This document shows positions 1 through 7,071 of a DNA stretch of 26,558 bases, piece after piece. A program made the position numbers and the translations under genes. Below the pieces are notes generated by a model. That model was not told the origin of the DNA. It was given only the letters and a program-made list of their open reading frames with translations, and made no database searches. Source of the DNA: UMGS1649 sp045534225 (lineage in GTDB: Bacteria > Bacillota > Clostridia > TANB77 > CAG-465); contig JAZSJJ010000006.1 in the NCBI GenBank assembly GCA_045534225.1, positions 1-26,558 of the forward strand, read 5' to 3'. Each line of letters begins with the position of its first letter. Position 1 is the first letter of the stretch.

Positions 1-15
1 AAATATAATAAAAGA

Positions 16-44
16 TTTACAAAAAAATGAATTTGATATACAAT
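16..44 (+). promoter_or_regulatory. Probable sigma-A promoter of the pilin leader
   Basis: TTTACA (16-21) and TACAAT (39-44) are separated by 17 bases, which is close to the vegetative consensus. Transcription would start near base 51, just before the AAAGGGG ribosome binding site (55-61) of the short ORF at 69. The surroundings are very AT-rich, so a chance match is possible. Confidence 0.5.
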
Positions 45-68
45 AAAAATATATAAAGGGGTAAACAT

Positions 69-191
69 ATGATAAAAAACGCTGAAAGCCTTGCGGCTGT
101 ACACACACACACACACACAAGTACATTTACTAATGAAAAAACATTAGTAGCGTTTTTGCACCCTAAAATAAAAGATAAATTAGCAAAGTAA
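69..191 (+). CDS. Short leader ORF (40 aa) with His-Thr repeat
   Basis: An ATG sits 7 bases after the Shine-Dalgarno-like AAAGGGG (55-61), and the frame runs 40 codons to TAA at 189-191. The peptide begins MIKNAESLAA. It contains VHTHTHTS, encoded by the (AC)9 tract, and ends in a Lys-rich segment, PKIKDKLAK. I recognise no protein family. The stop codon directly follows the left arm (183-188) of an intrinsic terminator lying before the pilin gene, so a ribosome finishing this ORF would cover that arm. One AC unit more or fewer would shift the reading frame to a stop at 131-133 or 145-147, well short of the terminator. The layout suits a leader peptide controlling read-through (inference). 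It could also be a chance ORF over a structured RNA. Confidence 0.45.
   Translation: MIKNAESLAAVHTHTHTSTFTNEKTLVAFLHPKIKDKLAK
75..157 (+). ncRNA. Nested multi-branch RNA fold in the pilin leader
   Basis: An outer 9-bp stem pairs AAAAACGCT (75-83) with AGCGTTTTT (149-157). Inside it, without overlaps, are AGCC/GGCT (87-90 with 95-98, loop TTGC), GTAC/GTAC (99-102 with 121-124, the AC repeat in its loop) and ACTAATG/CATTAGT (129-135 with 142-148, loop AAAAAA). Together they form a closed four-way junction. An intrinsic terminator follows at 182-226 and the pilin gene starts at 251, which is the order expected of a cis-regulatory RNA. The fold was found by eye; neither its energy nor its covariation was computed. 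It matches no riboswitch class that I can name. Confidence 0.4.
101..118 (+). repeat. (AC)9 dinucleotide microsatellite
   Basis: Nine uninterrupted AC units lie inside the leader ORF at 69-191, where they encode the His-Thr alternation. Dinucleotide tracts this long are uncommon in bacteria and prone to slippage; loss or gain of one unit would change the ORF's frame. Confidence 0.97.
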
Positions 192-226
192 CATACATAG
201 AAATATGTGTGCTGCTTTGCTTTTTT
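182..226 (+). terminator. Intrinsic terminator/attenuator before the pilin gene
   Basis: GCAAAG (183-188) pairs with CTTTGC (215-220), with inner ACATA/TATGT pairing, and six T follow (221-226). It lies upstream of the gene at 251 rather than after one, so it probably works as an attenuator. A 16-bp palindrome (222-237, centre GCATGC) follows at once and ends at the edge of the AGGAGG ribosome binding site, so it may also affect translation. Confidence 0.6.
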
Positions 227-250
227 GCATGCAAAAAGGAGGAAAGAAAA

Positions 251-997
251 ATGCAAAAGAAAGGAATATCTTTAATAGTTTTAGTCATTACAATAATAGT
301 AATGATAATCTTAGCTGCAACTGTTGTAATAACATTAACAAACACAGGAATAATAGACAGAGCAAATGAAGCTGTGAATGCTTCAGATAAAAAACAAGTG
401 GAACATCTTGCCGCGTTAGCTTGGGCGGAAGCTTATACTGCAGGTATAAGAGATCAATTTATACTTGAAACAAAAGTCAACGAAAAATTAAAAGAAAGCA
501 ATGTTGATGCGAATAGATTTAATATAGAAGTATCAAAAAAAGGAATAAATGTACAAGCAAAACAATTAGAATTAAATGACTATGGATTTTATTTTGATGC
601 AGAATATTCATTAAAAGGCTATGTAACTCCTCTAGGGAACATTTGTAATACTAGTGTGACATTCAAAGAAGATGGAATATACATTAATGACCTAATTACT
701 TCAAGAACATTTGAAGAGGGATATTCTTTTAATATGGCGGATTTTGGCGGAACAGTCTATAGTCGCATTAATTATTTAGAATATAATAAAGTTTATTCTG
801 GAATAGGAACATTAGGAGCTAAATGTCAATTTTATGTGGATTCAACTGGACGTTCATACGATTCATTTGTAATATCTCAAGATAAAATTACATATAGTAA
901 TAAGAAAGTAGATTTAAGTGGAGCAATAATAATAGAATTCTCAGAAGATGGTAAATCTTTTGTATTCAATGGTCAAACATTTGTAGTAGCAGAATAG
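251..997 (+). CDS. Type IV pilin-like protein
   Basis: A 248-residue secreted or surface protein with an N-terminal prepilin-like segment: MQKKG, then a hydrophobic stretch starting ISLIVLVIT to about residue 28. Cleavage after Gly5 would be expected of a class III signal. The usual Glu at position +5 of the mature pilin is replaced by Val, which is common in clostridial pilin-like proteins of unknown assembly state. The remaining part looks like a soluble beta-rich head with only two Cys and no domain I can name. The start at 251 is set by AAAGGAGGA (235-243); the frame is open further upstream to an ATG at 209, but that lies inside the terminator stem. The gene sits alone behind the structured leader; no prepilin peptidase or assembly ATPase lies in the window. 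Confidence 0.75.
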   Translation: MQKKGISLIVLVITIIVMIILAATVVITLTNTGIIDRANEAVNASDKKQVEHLAALAWAEAYTAGIRDQFILETKVNEKLKESNVDANRFNIEVSKKGINVQAKQLELNDYGFYFDAEYSLKGYVTPLGNICNTSVTFKEDGIYINDLITSRTFEEGYSFNMADFGGTVYSRINYLEYNKVYSGIGTLGAKCQFYVDSTGRSYDSFVISQDKITYSNKKVDLSGAIIIEFSEDGKSFVFNGQTFVVAE

Positions 998-1002
998 TTT
1001 AT

Positions 1003-1030
1003 AAAGGAAGAGTTAAATCTCTTCCTTTTT
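1003..1030 (+). terminator. Terminator of the pilin gene
   Basis: AAAGGAAGAG (1003-1012) pairs perfectly with CTCTTCCTTT (1019-1028) around a 6-base loop, followed by T residues. It ends the pilin transcript just before the next promoter. Confidence 0.85.
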
Positions 1031-1031
1031 C

Positions 1032-1060
1032 TTGACTTTTTCGCTATCGCAATATATAAT
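1032..1060 (+). promoter_or_regulatory. Sigma-A promoter of the Clp-FtsH chimera gene
   Basis: TTGACT (1032-1037) and TATAAT (1055-1060) have a 17-base spacer. The gene starts at 1113, so the leader is about 45 bases. I see no CtsR-type direct repeat or CIRCE element here, so heat-shock control is not evident. Confidence 0.8.
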
Positions 1061-1112
1061 CTTTACATAAAAAATTAAAAATCTATTATTAATATAAAGG
1101 AGATGATTAAAT

Positions 1113-3140
1113 ATGTATGAATGGCGCACAGCCAAAGTTGATGGCAACACAAGAAAAGCGTTCGAGCTTGCGACAGACATTGCATGGCGTTTCGATGATG
1201 AAAAAATTCGGAGCGCGTATGTAATCTTTGCAGCATTGAACATTTTGGACTCTTCGATTTCCAAGATCATCATGGATGCAAACGGCATTATGATTCCGGA
1301 TCTCGATCTCATTATGGAGGATAAGAAACTCTTTGGTAACATTTTTGGTAAGGAAATAGCAGAAAAAATCTTTGCGGAACGCGAAGAAATGGAAGAAGAG
1401 ATGGAAGCGGCAAACAATTCTAAGGATGAACCGCCTACAGAAAATGAACGTATCGAAGCAACGGTAATGGAATTCCTTGCAGACCTTATGGGATATGGCG
1501 ATGACGAGATGGACATTATTGTCCCCGCGTATTCAGATAAGCTGGAAGCGGCTTTGGATGAAGCATATCTCAGATGCAAAGCAATGGGACTGGATTACCT
1601 CACGCTCGATGTAATCATTTACTCACTTCTTCAGAATGAAGAATCCAGTGCATACAAGTTTGTAAACGGTTTCGTAAACGGACTTGGGTGGGATATGCCT
1701 ACCTTTATGAACAGTCTTAGAATGATTGCGAATATTTCTGAAGATGCTGATCACATCGAAAGACCTGTGGTTATTCCGGCAGCTCTTGCTACCTGCGTAG
1801 AAGTCCTTAACGAAAAGTACAAGAAAGGCGATGAAATCATAATTCTTGGAAGAGATAAGGAAATCTACAAAGCGTTCAATATCTTCTCTAAGAAGACAAA
1901 GAGAAATGCAGTTTTGGTTGGTAAACCTGGTGTTGGTAAAACCGCAATTATTGAGGCTATTACTCAGCACATCGTAAACGAAACTTGTCCTCAAGAATTC
2001 GTTGGTTACACCGTCTTGTCTCTCGATGTAAACGCAATGGTTGCAGGTACCAAGTATCGTGGCGAGTTTGAAACCAAGGTTGCAATTCTTAAGCAGTTCT
2101 TGGAGAATACTCCAAAGGTAATTCTCTTCGTAGATGAGATGCACCAGATGCTTGGCGCAGGTGGCACTTCTGATGGCAACGTAGACCTCAGTGGTTCGCT
2201 TAAGCCAATCCTTTCCAGAGATGATGTCGTATTTGTGGGAGCTACCACTAACAAGGAATACGATTTGATCCTTTCAAGGGATGGAGCTTTCAAGAGACGT
2301 TTCGAGGTAATCGTGGTTAAGGAGCCGAAGAATCATGAAGTAAAAATCATGATTGAAGCAAAGATTAAGACTATGGAAAGATACCATAAGGTAGAAATGC
2401 CTCGTGATCTTGTAGACTATGTTATTCTTTGCTCCAACTGCTTCAACCTTGAAAATGCAAACCCGGATAAGACGCTTGACCTCTTAGACAGAGCAATGGC
2501 TATCGCAAAGGTAGACAAGAAGTCTGTTGTAACACGCGAGTGTATCGACAAGGTATACGAAGAGTGCTTCGAAAAGTATGGTAAGATTTCTAAATCAGAT
2601 ATCAGATCCACTGCTTACCACGAAGTAGGACATTATATCGTAAACCGTCTTACCAAGCTTCACGGCAATACCAATGTTACTGCAATCTCCATCATTCCTG
2701 CTGAAGATTACCTTGGAGTAAACATCCTCGAGGATAACGATAACATCGTTATGTGCGACAGAGAATATGTGGAAGCATATATTATGGCGCGCCTTGCAGG
2801 TAGAGTTGCACAGCTTAAGGTAAACAGAAACTTGGACAGTGGCGCTTCCAACGATATTATGGTGGCACACCAGTTTGCAAAGATTGTTGTAACCCAGTAT
2901 GGTATGGATGACGACAACTTCCAGAATCTGTTCCTTATGGATACGGATCTTATGAGCGAGAAACTTGCAAATGAGATTAACGAAAAGGTTGCAGCACTTA
3001 TCAAAGAATGCTACGAAAAGACTGTTAAGTTCATCGATGAACATTGGGAAATCTTGAAGAATATGGCAGAGTATCTTATTGAAAAGAGAATTGTTACTTC
3101 TGACGAGCTTGACCAGTTCATTCCTGCTGAACTTAAGTAA
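1113..3140 (+). CDS. Clp N-domain / ClpB-type AAA+ / FtsH-type M41 metalloprotease chimera
   Basis: A 675-residue single-chain ATP-dependent protease by sequence. Residues 1-205 hold two degenerate Clp N-domain-like helical repeats around an acidic linker (about 84-110). Residues 245-490 are a Clp D1-type AAA+ module: LGRDKE entry, Walker A GKPGVGKT (270-277), pore-loop GTKYRGEFE with Tyr315, Walker B ending in D341-E342, sensor GATTN (376-380), Arg finger candidates R395/R396 and the PDKTLDLLDRA lid motif. Residues 495-675 match the FtsH M41 peptidase: YHEVGH with H503, E504 and H507, ISIIP, LAGRVAQ, and GASND with D581 as probable third zinc ligand. There is no membrane segment, D2 module or ClpP-binding loop, so it should be cytosolic. 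It is transcribed alone. Its codons (many AAG, CTT, GTA, CGT, C-ending) differ from the AAA/AGA/TTA-rich neighbours, which suggests transfer. Activity is inferred from intact motifs. Confidence 0.85.
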   Translation: MYEWRTAKVDGNTRKAFELATDIAWRFDDEKIRSAYVIFAALNILDSSISKIIMDANGIMIPDLDLIMEDKKLFGNIFGKEIAEKIFAEREEMEEEMEAANNSKDEPPTENERIEATVMEFLADLMGYGDDEMDIIVPAYSDKLEAALDEAYLRCKAMGLDYLTLDVIIYSLLQNEESSAYKFVNGFVNGLGWDMPTFMNSLRMIANISEDADHIERPVVIPAALATCVEVLNEKYKKGDEIIILGRDKEIYKAFNIFSKKTKRNAVLVGKPGVGKTAIIEAITQHIVNETCPQEFVGYTVLSLDVNAMVAGTKYRGEFETKVAILKQFLENTPKVILFVDEMHQMLGAGGTSDGNVDLSGSLKPILSRDDVVFVGATTNKEYDLILSRDGAFKRRFEVIVVKEPKNHEVKIMIEAKIKTMERYHKVEMPRDLVDYVILCSNCFNLENANPDKTLDLLDRAMAIAKVDKKSVVTRECIDKVYEECFEKYGKISKSDIRSTAYHEVGHYIVNRLTKLHGNTNVTAISIIPAEDYLGVNILEDNDNIVMCDREYVEAYIMARLAGRVAQLKVNRNLDSGASNDIMVAHQFAKIVVTQYGMDDDNFQNLFLMDTDLMSEKLANEINEKVAALIKECYEKTVKFIDEHWEILKNMAEYLIEKRIVTSDELDQFIPAELK

Positions 3141-3149
3141 CCAAACACA

Positions 3150-3180
3150 AACACCCCAGATTAATTTCCGGGGTGTTTTT
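3150..3180 (+). terminator. Terminator of the Clp-FtsH chimera gene
   Basis: AACACCCC (3150-3157) pairs perfectly with GGGGTGTT (3170-3177), followed by T residues. It isolates the gene as a monocistronic unit. Confidence 0.92.
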
Positions 3181-3214
3181 CTAAGCTTAAAACAAACAAA
3201 AGTTCTATGTTTTC

Positions 3215-3243
3215 TTGACACCTTCTTGTTCCGGTGATATACT
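3215..3243 (+). promoter_or_regulatory. Sigma-A promoter of recG with a very short leader
   Basis: A consensus TTGACA (3215-3220) and TATACT (3238-3243) are 17 bases apart. The start site would be near G3250/G3251, only 8-9 bases before the recG ATG at 3259, leaving just GGTG as a possible ribosome binding site. Confidence 0.85.
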
Positions 3244-3258
3244 TATTTTGGTGAAAAA

Positions 3259-5313
3259 ATGGATAAATTATTAAATGAAAGTGTTCAATATCTAAAAGGT
3301 GTGGGACCAAGTAGAGTTAAGCAATTAGAGAAGCTTGGAATAAATACCGTTTATGATTTGTTAACACACTTTCCAAGAGAATATGAGAATAGAAATAATA
3401 TAAAGAAAATAAAAGACTTTATGTTTGGTGAGTATGTTGTATTTATTGCAAGAGTTAGTACTAGACCAGAGATAAGAAGAAAAGGTAGAGGCTTTAGTTT
3501 AACATATTTTTACGTTGCAGATGATACAGGAAGAATTAGAGTTACAATATTTAACCAACCATATCTAAATGATAAATTAGAAATAGACAAAGAGTTTGCT
3601 TTTTATGGGAAGGTTGAAGAAAACAAAGGTAAATTAGAAATGGTAAATCCAGTTATGGTAGAAAAAGAAAAGCTAGATAATATAACAGGCTTTTATCCAA
3701 TTTATCCTTTAACTGCAGGTATTAAAAATGGATATATTGCAAAATTAGTAGGTGAACTATTAGATAGAAAATATGCATTACCAGAAATATTAAGCACAGA
3801 GTTAAGAAAGAAATATAATCTATGTGAAATAAATTTTGCACTAGAACAAATACATAGACCAACTAAATTTGAAAACGTAGAAATAGCAAGAAATAGATTA
3901 ATATTTGAAGAATTATTCTTGCTTCAACTTGCACTTTTAAGTTTAAGGAATAGGAACTTTGAAGAAAAAACTGGTATTAAGTTTCATAATACAGATTATA
4001 CAGAATTCTTAAAGATACTTCCTTTTGAACTAACAGGAGCTCAACAAAGAGTAGTAAGTGAAATAGTAAAAGATATGGGAAGTAACAGACCAATGAATAG
4101 ACTTGTACAAGGCGATGTTGGTTCTGGTAAAACAATAGTAGCTGCTCTTGCTATGTATGTAGCTGTAAAGAATGGATACCAAGCAACATTAATGGCACCA
4201 ACAACAATTCTTGCTACACAACATTATGAAGAACTTAAAAAATATTTTTCGCATTTTGGTATGACTTGTGACCTTTTAACAGGAAGCACAACTCCAAAGA
4301 ATAAGAAAATAATATTAGAAAAGTTAAAGAATGGTGAAATAGATATTTTAATTGGAACTAATGCGTTAGTTTCAGATAATGTCGAGTTTAAGAATTGTGG
4401 GCTAGTAATAACAGATGAGCAACATCGTTTTGGTGTTAAACAAAGAATGAAACTAAATGCAAAAGGAGAAAATCCAGATGTTGTTGTTATGACTGCAACA
4501 CCAATCCCAAGAACACTTGCACTAATGGTATATTCTGACCTAGATATGAGTATAATAGACGAATTACCTAAAGGAAGAATACCAATTAAGACATATGTAG
4601 TAAATGAAACATTAGAAGAAAGAATAGATAAGTTTATTGCTAAAGAAATGGACAAAGGAAGACAAGTATATGTTGTATGTCCTTTAATAGAAGAAAACGA
4701 AGAACTAGACTTAACAGATGCAACTAATGTTTATGAAAGATACAAAAATGATGTGTTTAAGAATTATTCTGTGGGTTTCTTGCACGGAAAAATGAAGAAA
4801 AAAGAAAAAGAAGAAGTAATGCAAGACTTCAAAGACGGAAAAATCCAAATGATAGTTTCTACTACTGTAATAGAAGTTGGTGTAAATGTACCAAATGCTA
4901 CACTTATGGTTATAGAAAATGCAGAAAGATTTGGTTTAGCAACACTTCATCAATTAAGAGGAAGAGTTGGCCGTTCATCTTTAGAATCATATTGTGTGCT
5001 TAAGGCAAAGAATATGGGTAAAGAAACAAGAGAACGTTTAGGAATAATGGTTAAATCTAATAACGGTTTTGAAATAGCAGAAAAAGATTTAGAGATACGT
5101 GGACCTGGAGATTTCTTTGGAATACGCCAACATGGTCTTCCAGAGTTTAAGCTAGCAAATCTACTTAAAGACGTTAAGCTACTTAAGCTTTCAAATGATG
5201 CTGCTAAAGAGGTTCTTGCAAAAGATCCTAAATTTGAGCTTGAAGAAAACAAAGTTCTAAAAGAAGAACTATATACTAGATACAAAGAACAGTTAGTGAA
5301 TATTGGAACATAA
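3259..5313 (+). CDS. recG: ATP-dependent DNA helicase RecG
   Basis: A 684-residue monomeric superfamily 2 helicase that remodels stalled replication forks and Holliday junctions. The N-terminal helix-hairpin-helix (KGVGPSRVKQLEKLGI, about residues 14-29) and OB-fold wedge (about 60-150) bind the branched DNA. Walker A is GDVGSGKT (285-292), the DExH motif is DEQH (386-389), and motif VI-like QLRGRVGRS comes late, followed by the RecG-type hook with ENKVLKEELYTRY at the end. The length is normal. The start at 3259 has only a weak GGTG before it, but no alternative start fits the N-terminal homology better. It has its own promoter and terminator; the usual Firmicutes neighbours (DAK/YloV, fapR) are absent. 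Confidence 0.97.
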   Translation: MDKLLNESVQYLKGVGPSRVKQLEKLGINTVYDLLTHFPREYENRNNIKKIKDFMFGEYVVFIARVSTRPEIRRKGRGFSLTYFYVADDTGRIRVTIFNQPYLNDKLEIDKEFAFYGKVEENKGKLEMVNPVMVEKEKLDNITGFYPIYPLTAGIKNGYIAKLVGELLDRKYALPEILSTELRKKYNLCEINFALEQIHRPTKFENVEIARNRLIFEELFLLQLALLSLRNRNFEEKTGIKFHNTDYTEFLKILPFELTGAQQRVVSEIVKDMGSNRPMNRLVQGDVGSGKTIVAALAMYVAVKNGYQATLMAPTTILATQHYEELKKYFSHFGMTCDLLTGSTTPKNKKIILEKLKNGEIDILIGTNALVSDNVEFKNCGLVITDEQHRFGVKQRMKLNAKGENPDVVVMTATPIPRTLALMVYSDLDMSIIDELPKGRIPIKTYVVNETLEERIDKFIAKEMDKGRQVYVVCPLIEENEELDLTDATNVYERYKNDVFKNYSVGFLHGKMKKKEKEEVMQDFKDGKIQMIVSTTVIEVGVNVPNATLMVIENAERFGLATLHQLRGRVGRSSLESYCVLKAKNMGKETRERLGIMVKSNNGFEIAEKDLEIRGPGDFFGIRQHGLPEFKLANLLKDVKLLKLSNDAAKEVLAKDPKFELEENKVLKEELYTRYKEQLVNIGT

Positions 5314-5338
5314 AGAGATGGTTAAACATCTCTTTTGT
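5312..5338 (+). terminator. recG terminator
   Basis: AAAGAGATG (5312-5320) pairs with CATCTCTTT (5327-5335) over a 6-base loop, overlapping the recG stop codon and followed by a T-rich run. Confidence 0.88.
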
Positions 5339-5388
5339 TCTATTTATCCACATTATTCATACATATGTATAGAAGGAGTGTGGTAATT

Positions 5389-6660
5389 TTGAACCCATTT
5401 AACGAACAACCTATAGACTTAGAAAAGTCATATATGAACTGGAGAGAAATATATCCAAAATCTTATGATAAAAACAATATTGATCCATATACTAAAACTA
5501 GGATAATATTAATGAACGGTGCAGAAACAGAGCAAGTATTTTTTATGCATCAATTTAGCAGAAATTGTAATGATAACAATGTAAGAAGACAACTTGCTGT
5601 AATTAGAAGAACTTCACAACAAATGCAAAAGTTAATACAATGTCTAAAACCAATTAACGAAAACGCATTAGAAGCAACAATAACATATGAACAACTTGCA
5701 GTAGATTTAACCGCTAGACTTGCAAAATCTGAACCTGATCCATATGTAAAGCAAGCATTAGATTTTGCACTTCTAGAAGATTTTGATCACTTGTACAGAT
5801 ATGCGAACCTTCTTGAGATGGAATCTGGAATTCCAGCAGAAAAACTAGTTGGAAGATATACAGAAATAACACCAGGAAGACCAACAATAGCTCACCATAG
5901 ATGTCCATTAGATTCTGTTAGATATCACATAAACAATAAAGAGGCAGATATTTTAACCAAACTTCATATAAACATTATAACTGCAGCAGAGCAACAAACA
6001 ATGAACTTCTATATGAATATATGTAATCTTTATCCGACAGATTTGGGTAGAAGAGTATACCAAGAAATAGCTATGATAGAAGAGCAACACGTAACGCATT
6101 ATGGTAGTCTTATGGATCCAAATACAACGTGGTATGAAAATCTGCTTATGCATATGTACACAATGTGTTATTTGTATTATTCTTGTATGAAATATGAAAC
6201 AAATGAATATATACGTAAAGTTTGGTGTATGGGATATGAACGTTCAGTAGCAGGACTTCATCTTGCAGCATATCTACTTCGCGAATATGATGGTAAAGAA
6301 GTAGAACAAGTTATTCCAAATCCTGCCTTCCCTGAATTATTAGATTTAGGACCAAATATAGAATATGTGCGTGAAGTATTAAAGTGTACTGTAGATTATA
6401 CGGCAAAAAGAGAAAACTATGTTTTAGTACAAAATTTAGAACCAAATGCGGGATTCTTTAAATATCAATGTCAGGTAAATGAAGAAGTTGGAACTGTACC
6501 AAGTCACAATGTAATAGAAAAACATATATGTAAACGAGGCGTAGATTATAGATTTGAAGTAGGGCCAAATCCAATAATGGAATTAAGAGATAGAAAAGAA
6601 GATAACACAAGCGTAGGCAGAACATGGGGATGTAGAAAAGCAAAAGAAAGTATAGAATAA
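5389..6660 (+). CDS. Ferritin-like (putative di-iron) protein
   Basis: A 423-residue, probably cytosolic, mostly helical protein. The middle has repeated four-helix-bundle signatures with possible metal ligands: E101 in TYEQLA, D131-x-x-H134 in EDFDH, E201 in AAEQQT and E231-x-x-H234 in IEEQHVTHYG. This resembles the ferritin/rubrerythrin-like E...ExxH pattern, but I know no characterised member with this architecture, so metal binding is an inference and function unknown. TTG at 5389 is chosen because AAGGAG (5373-5378) precedes it by ten bases. The frame is open upstream to ATG 5335 and ATG 5365, but the first lies in the recG terminator and neither has a ribosome binding site. The C-terminal third is rich in aromatic and charged residues without recognisable motifs. 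Confidence 0.75.
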   Translation: MNPFNEQPIDLEKSYMNWREIYPKSYDKNNIDPYTKTRIILMNGAETEQVFFMHQFSRNCNDNNVRRQLAVIRRTSQQMQKLIQCLKPINENALEATITYEQLAVDLTARLAKSEPDPYVKQALDFALLEDFDHLYRYANLLEMESGIPAEKLVGRYTEITPGRPTIAHHRCPLDSVRYHINNKEADILTKLHINIITAAEQQTMNFYMNICNLYPTDLGRRVYQEIAMIEEQHVTHYGSLMDPNTTWYENLLMHMYTMCYLYYSCMKYETNEYIRKVWCMGYERSVAGLHLAAYLLREYDGKEVEQVIPNPAFPELLDLGPNIEYVREVLKCTVDYTAKRENYVLVQNLEPNAGFFKYQCQVNEEVGTVPSHNVIEKHICKRGVDYRFEVGPNPIMELRDRKEDNTSVGRTWGCRKAKESIE

Positions 6661-6665
6661 ATTAT

Positions 6666-6704
6666 TAACCACTATCATACTATTAAGTAGTAGGAGAGTG
6701 GTTA
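6666..6704 (+). promoter_or_regulatory. Stem-loop enclosing a ribosome binding site
   Basis: TAACCACT (6666-6673) pairs with AGTGGTTA (6697-6704), and an inner TACTA/TAGTA stem (6678-6682 with 6688-6692) lies inside. The AGGAG of the next gene (6692-6696) falls in the stem and internal loop. No T-run follows, so a translational control hairpin is more likely than a terminator; an mRNA 3'-end stabiliser for the preceding gene is also possible. Confidence 0.45.
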
Positions 6705-6706
6705 TT

Positions 6707-7063
6707 GTGTTATATATAAAACAATATACAAAATTTATGATGTTAGCATACATTTTAGCGTTTATACTTTTGTGTTTAACAGCGGTTCTTTTTACATATA
6801 CTAATATAAATGATGGATATATGGATACATTTGTATATGTAATAGTAGGAATAACAAATTTAATAGGGAGTATGCTTGTAGCTAGAAAAATAAAAGAAAA
6901 AGGAATAATTCTAGGAATAGTATTCGGATTAATATATTTTCTTTTAATATACCTTCTGTCAGGGATATCTTTTGGTTTTGTAATGAATGTATCTGTAGCA
7001 ATATATTTAGCTACCGTACTTTTAACAGGAATGTTTGGCGGTATATTAGGTGTAAATATGTAG
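6707..7063 (+). CDS. Small four-helix membrane protein, TIGR04086-like
   Basis: A 118-residue integral membrane protein with four hydrophobic segments (about residues 9-30, 38-56, 62-81 and 88-113). The charged loop ARKIKEKG between segments 2 and 3 and the Gly-rich last helix resemble the clostridial putative membrane protein family TIGR04086, whose function is unknown. GTG at 6707 is the preferred start because AGGAG (6692-6696) lies ten bases before it; the upstream GTG at 6698 is too close. It is followed after eight bases by spoIVB, so the two are probably co-transcribed. Confidence 0.75.
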   Translation: MLYIKQYTKFMMLAYILAFILLCLTAVLFTYTNINDGYMDTFVYVIVGITNLIGSMLVARKIKEKGIILGIVFGLIYFLLIYLLSGISFGFVMNVSVAIYLATVLLTGMFGGILGVNM

Positions 7064-7071
7064 GTGTAGTA

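Noticed and set aside
77..100. Resemblance of CGCTGAAAGCC...GGCT to part of the c-di-GMP-I riboswitch core
   Set aside because: The other conserved parts (GGCAAACC arm and its receptor stem) are missing and the flanks are pure AT; the similarity is too short.
209..250. Upstream extension of the pilin-like ORF to ATG 209
   Set aside because: It lies in the terminator stem, has no ribosome binding site and would place a charged stretch before the prepilin signal; AGGAGG at 235-243 supports 251.
1013..3221. Long open frames on the minus strand opposite the Clp-FtsH gene (for example 2595-3221 and 1013-1579)
   Set aside because: They oppose a gene with complete domain motifs, cross its terminator and promoter, and have no family-like content.
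5335..5388. ATG starts at 5335 and 5365 for the ferritin-like gene
   Set aside because: The first is inside the recG terminator and neither has a ribosome binding site; TTG 5389 follows AAGGAG at the right distance.
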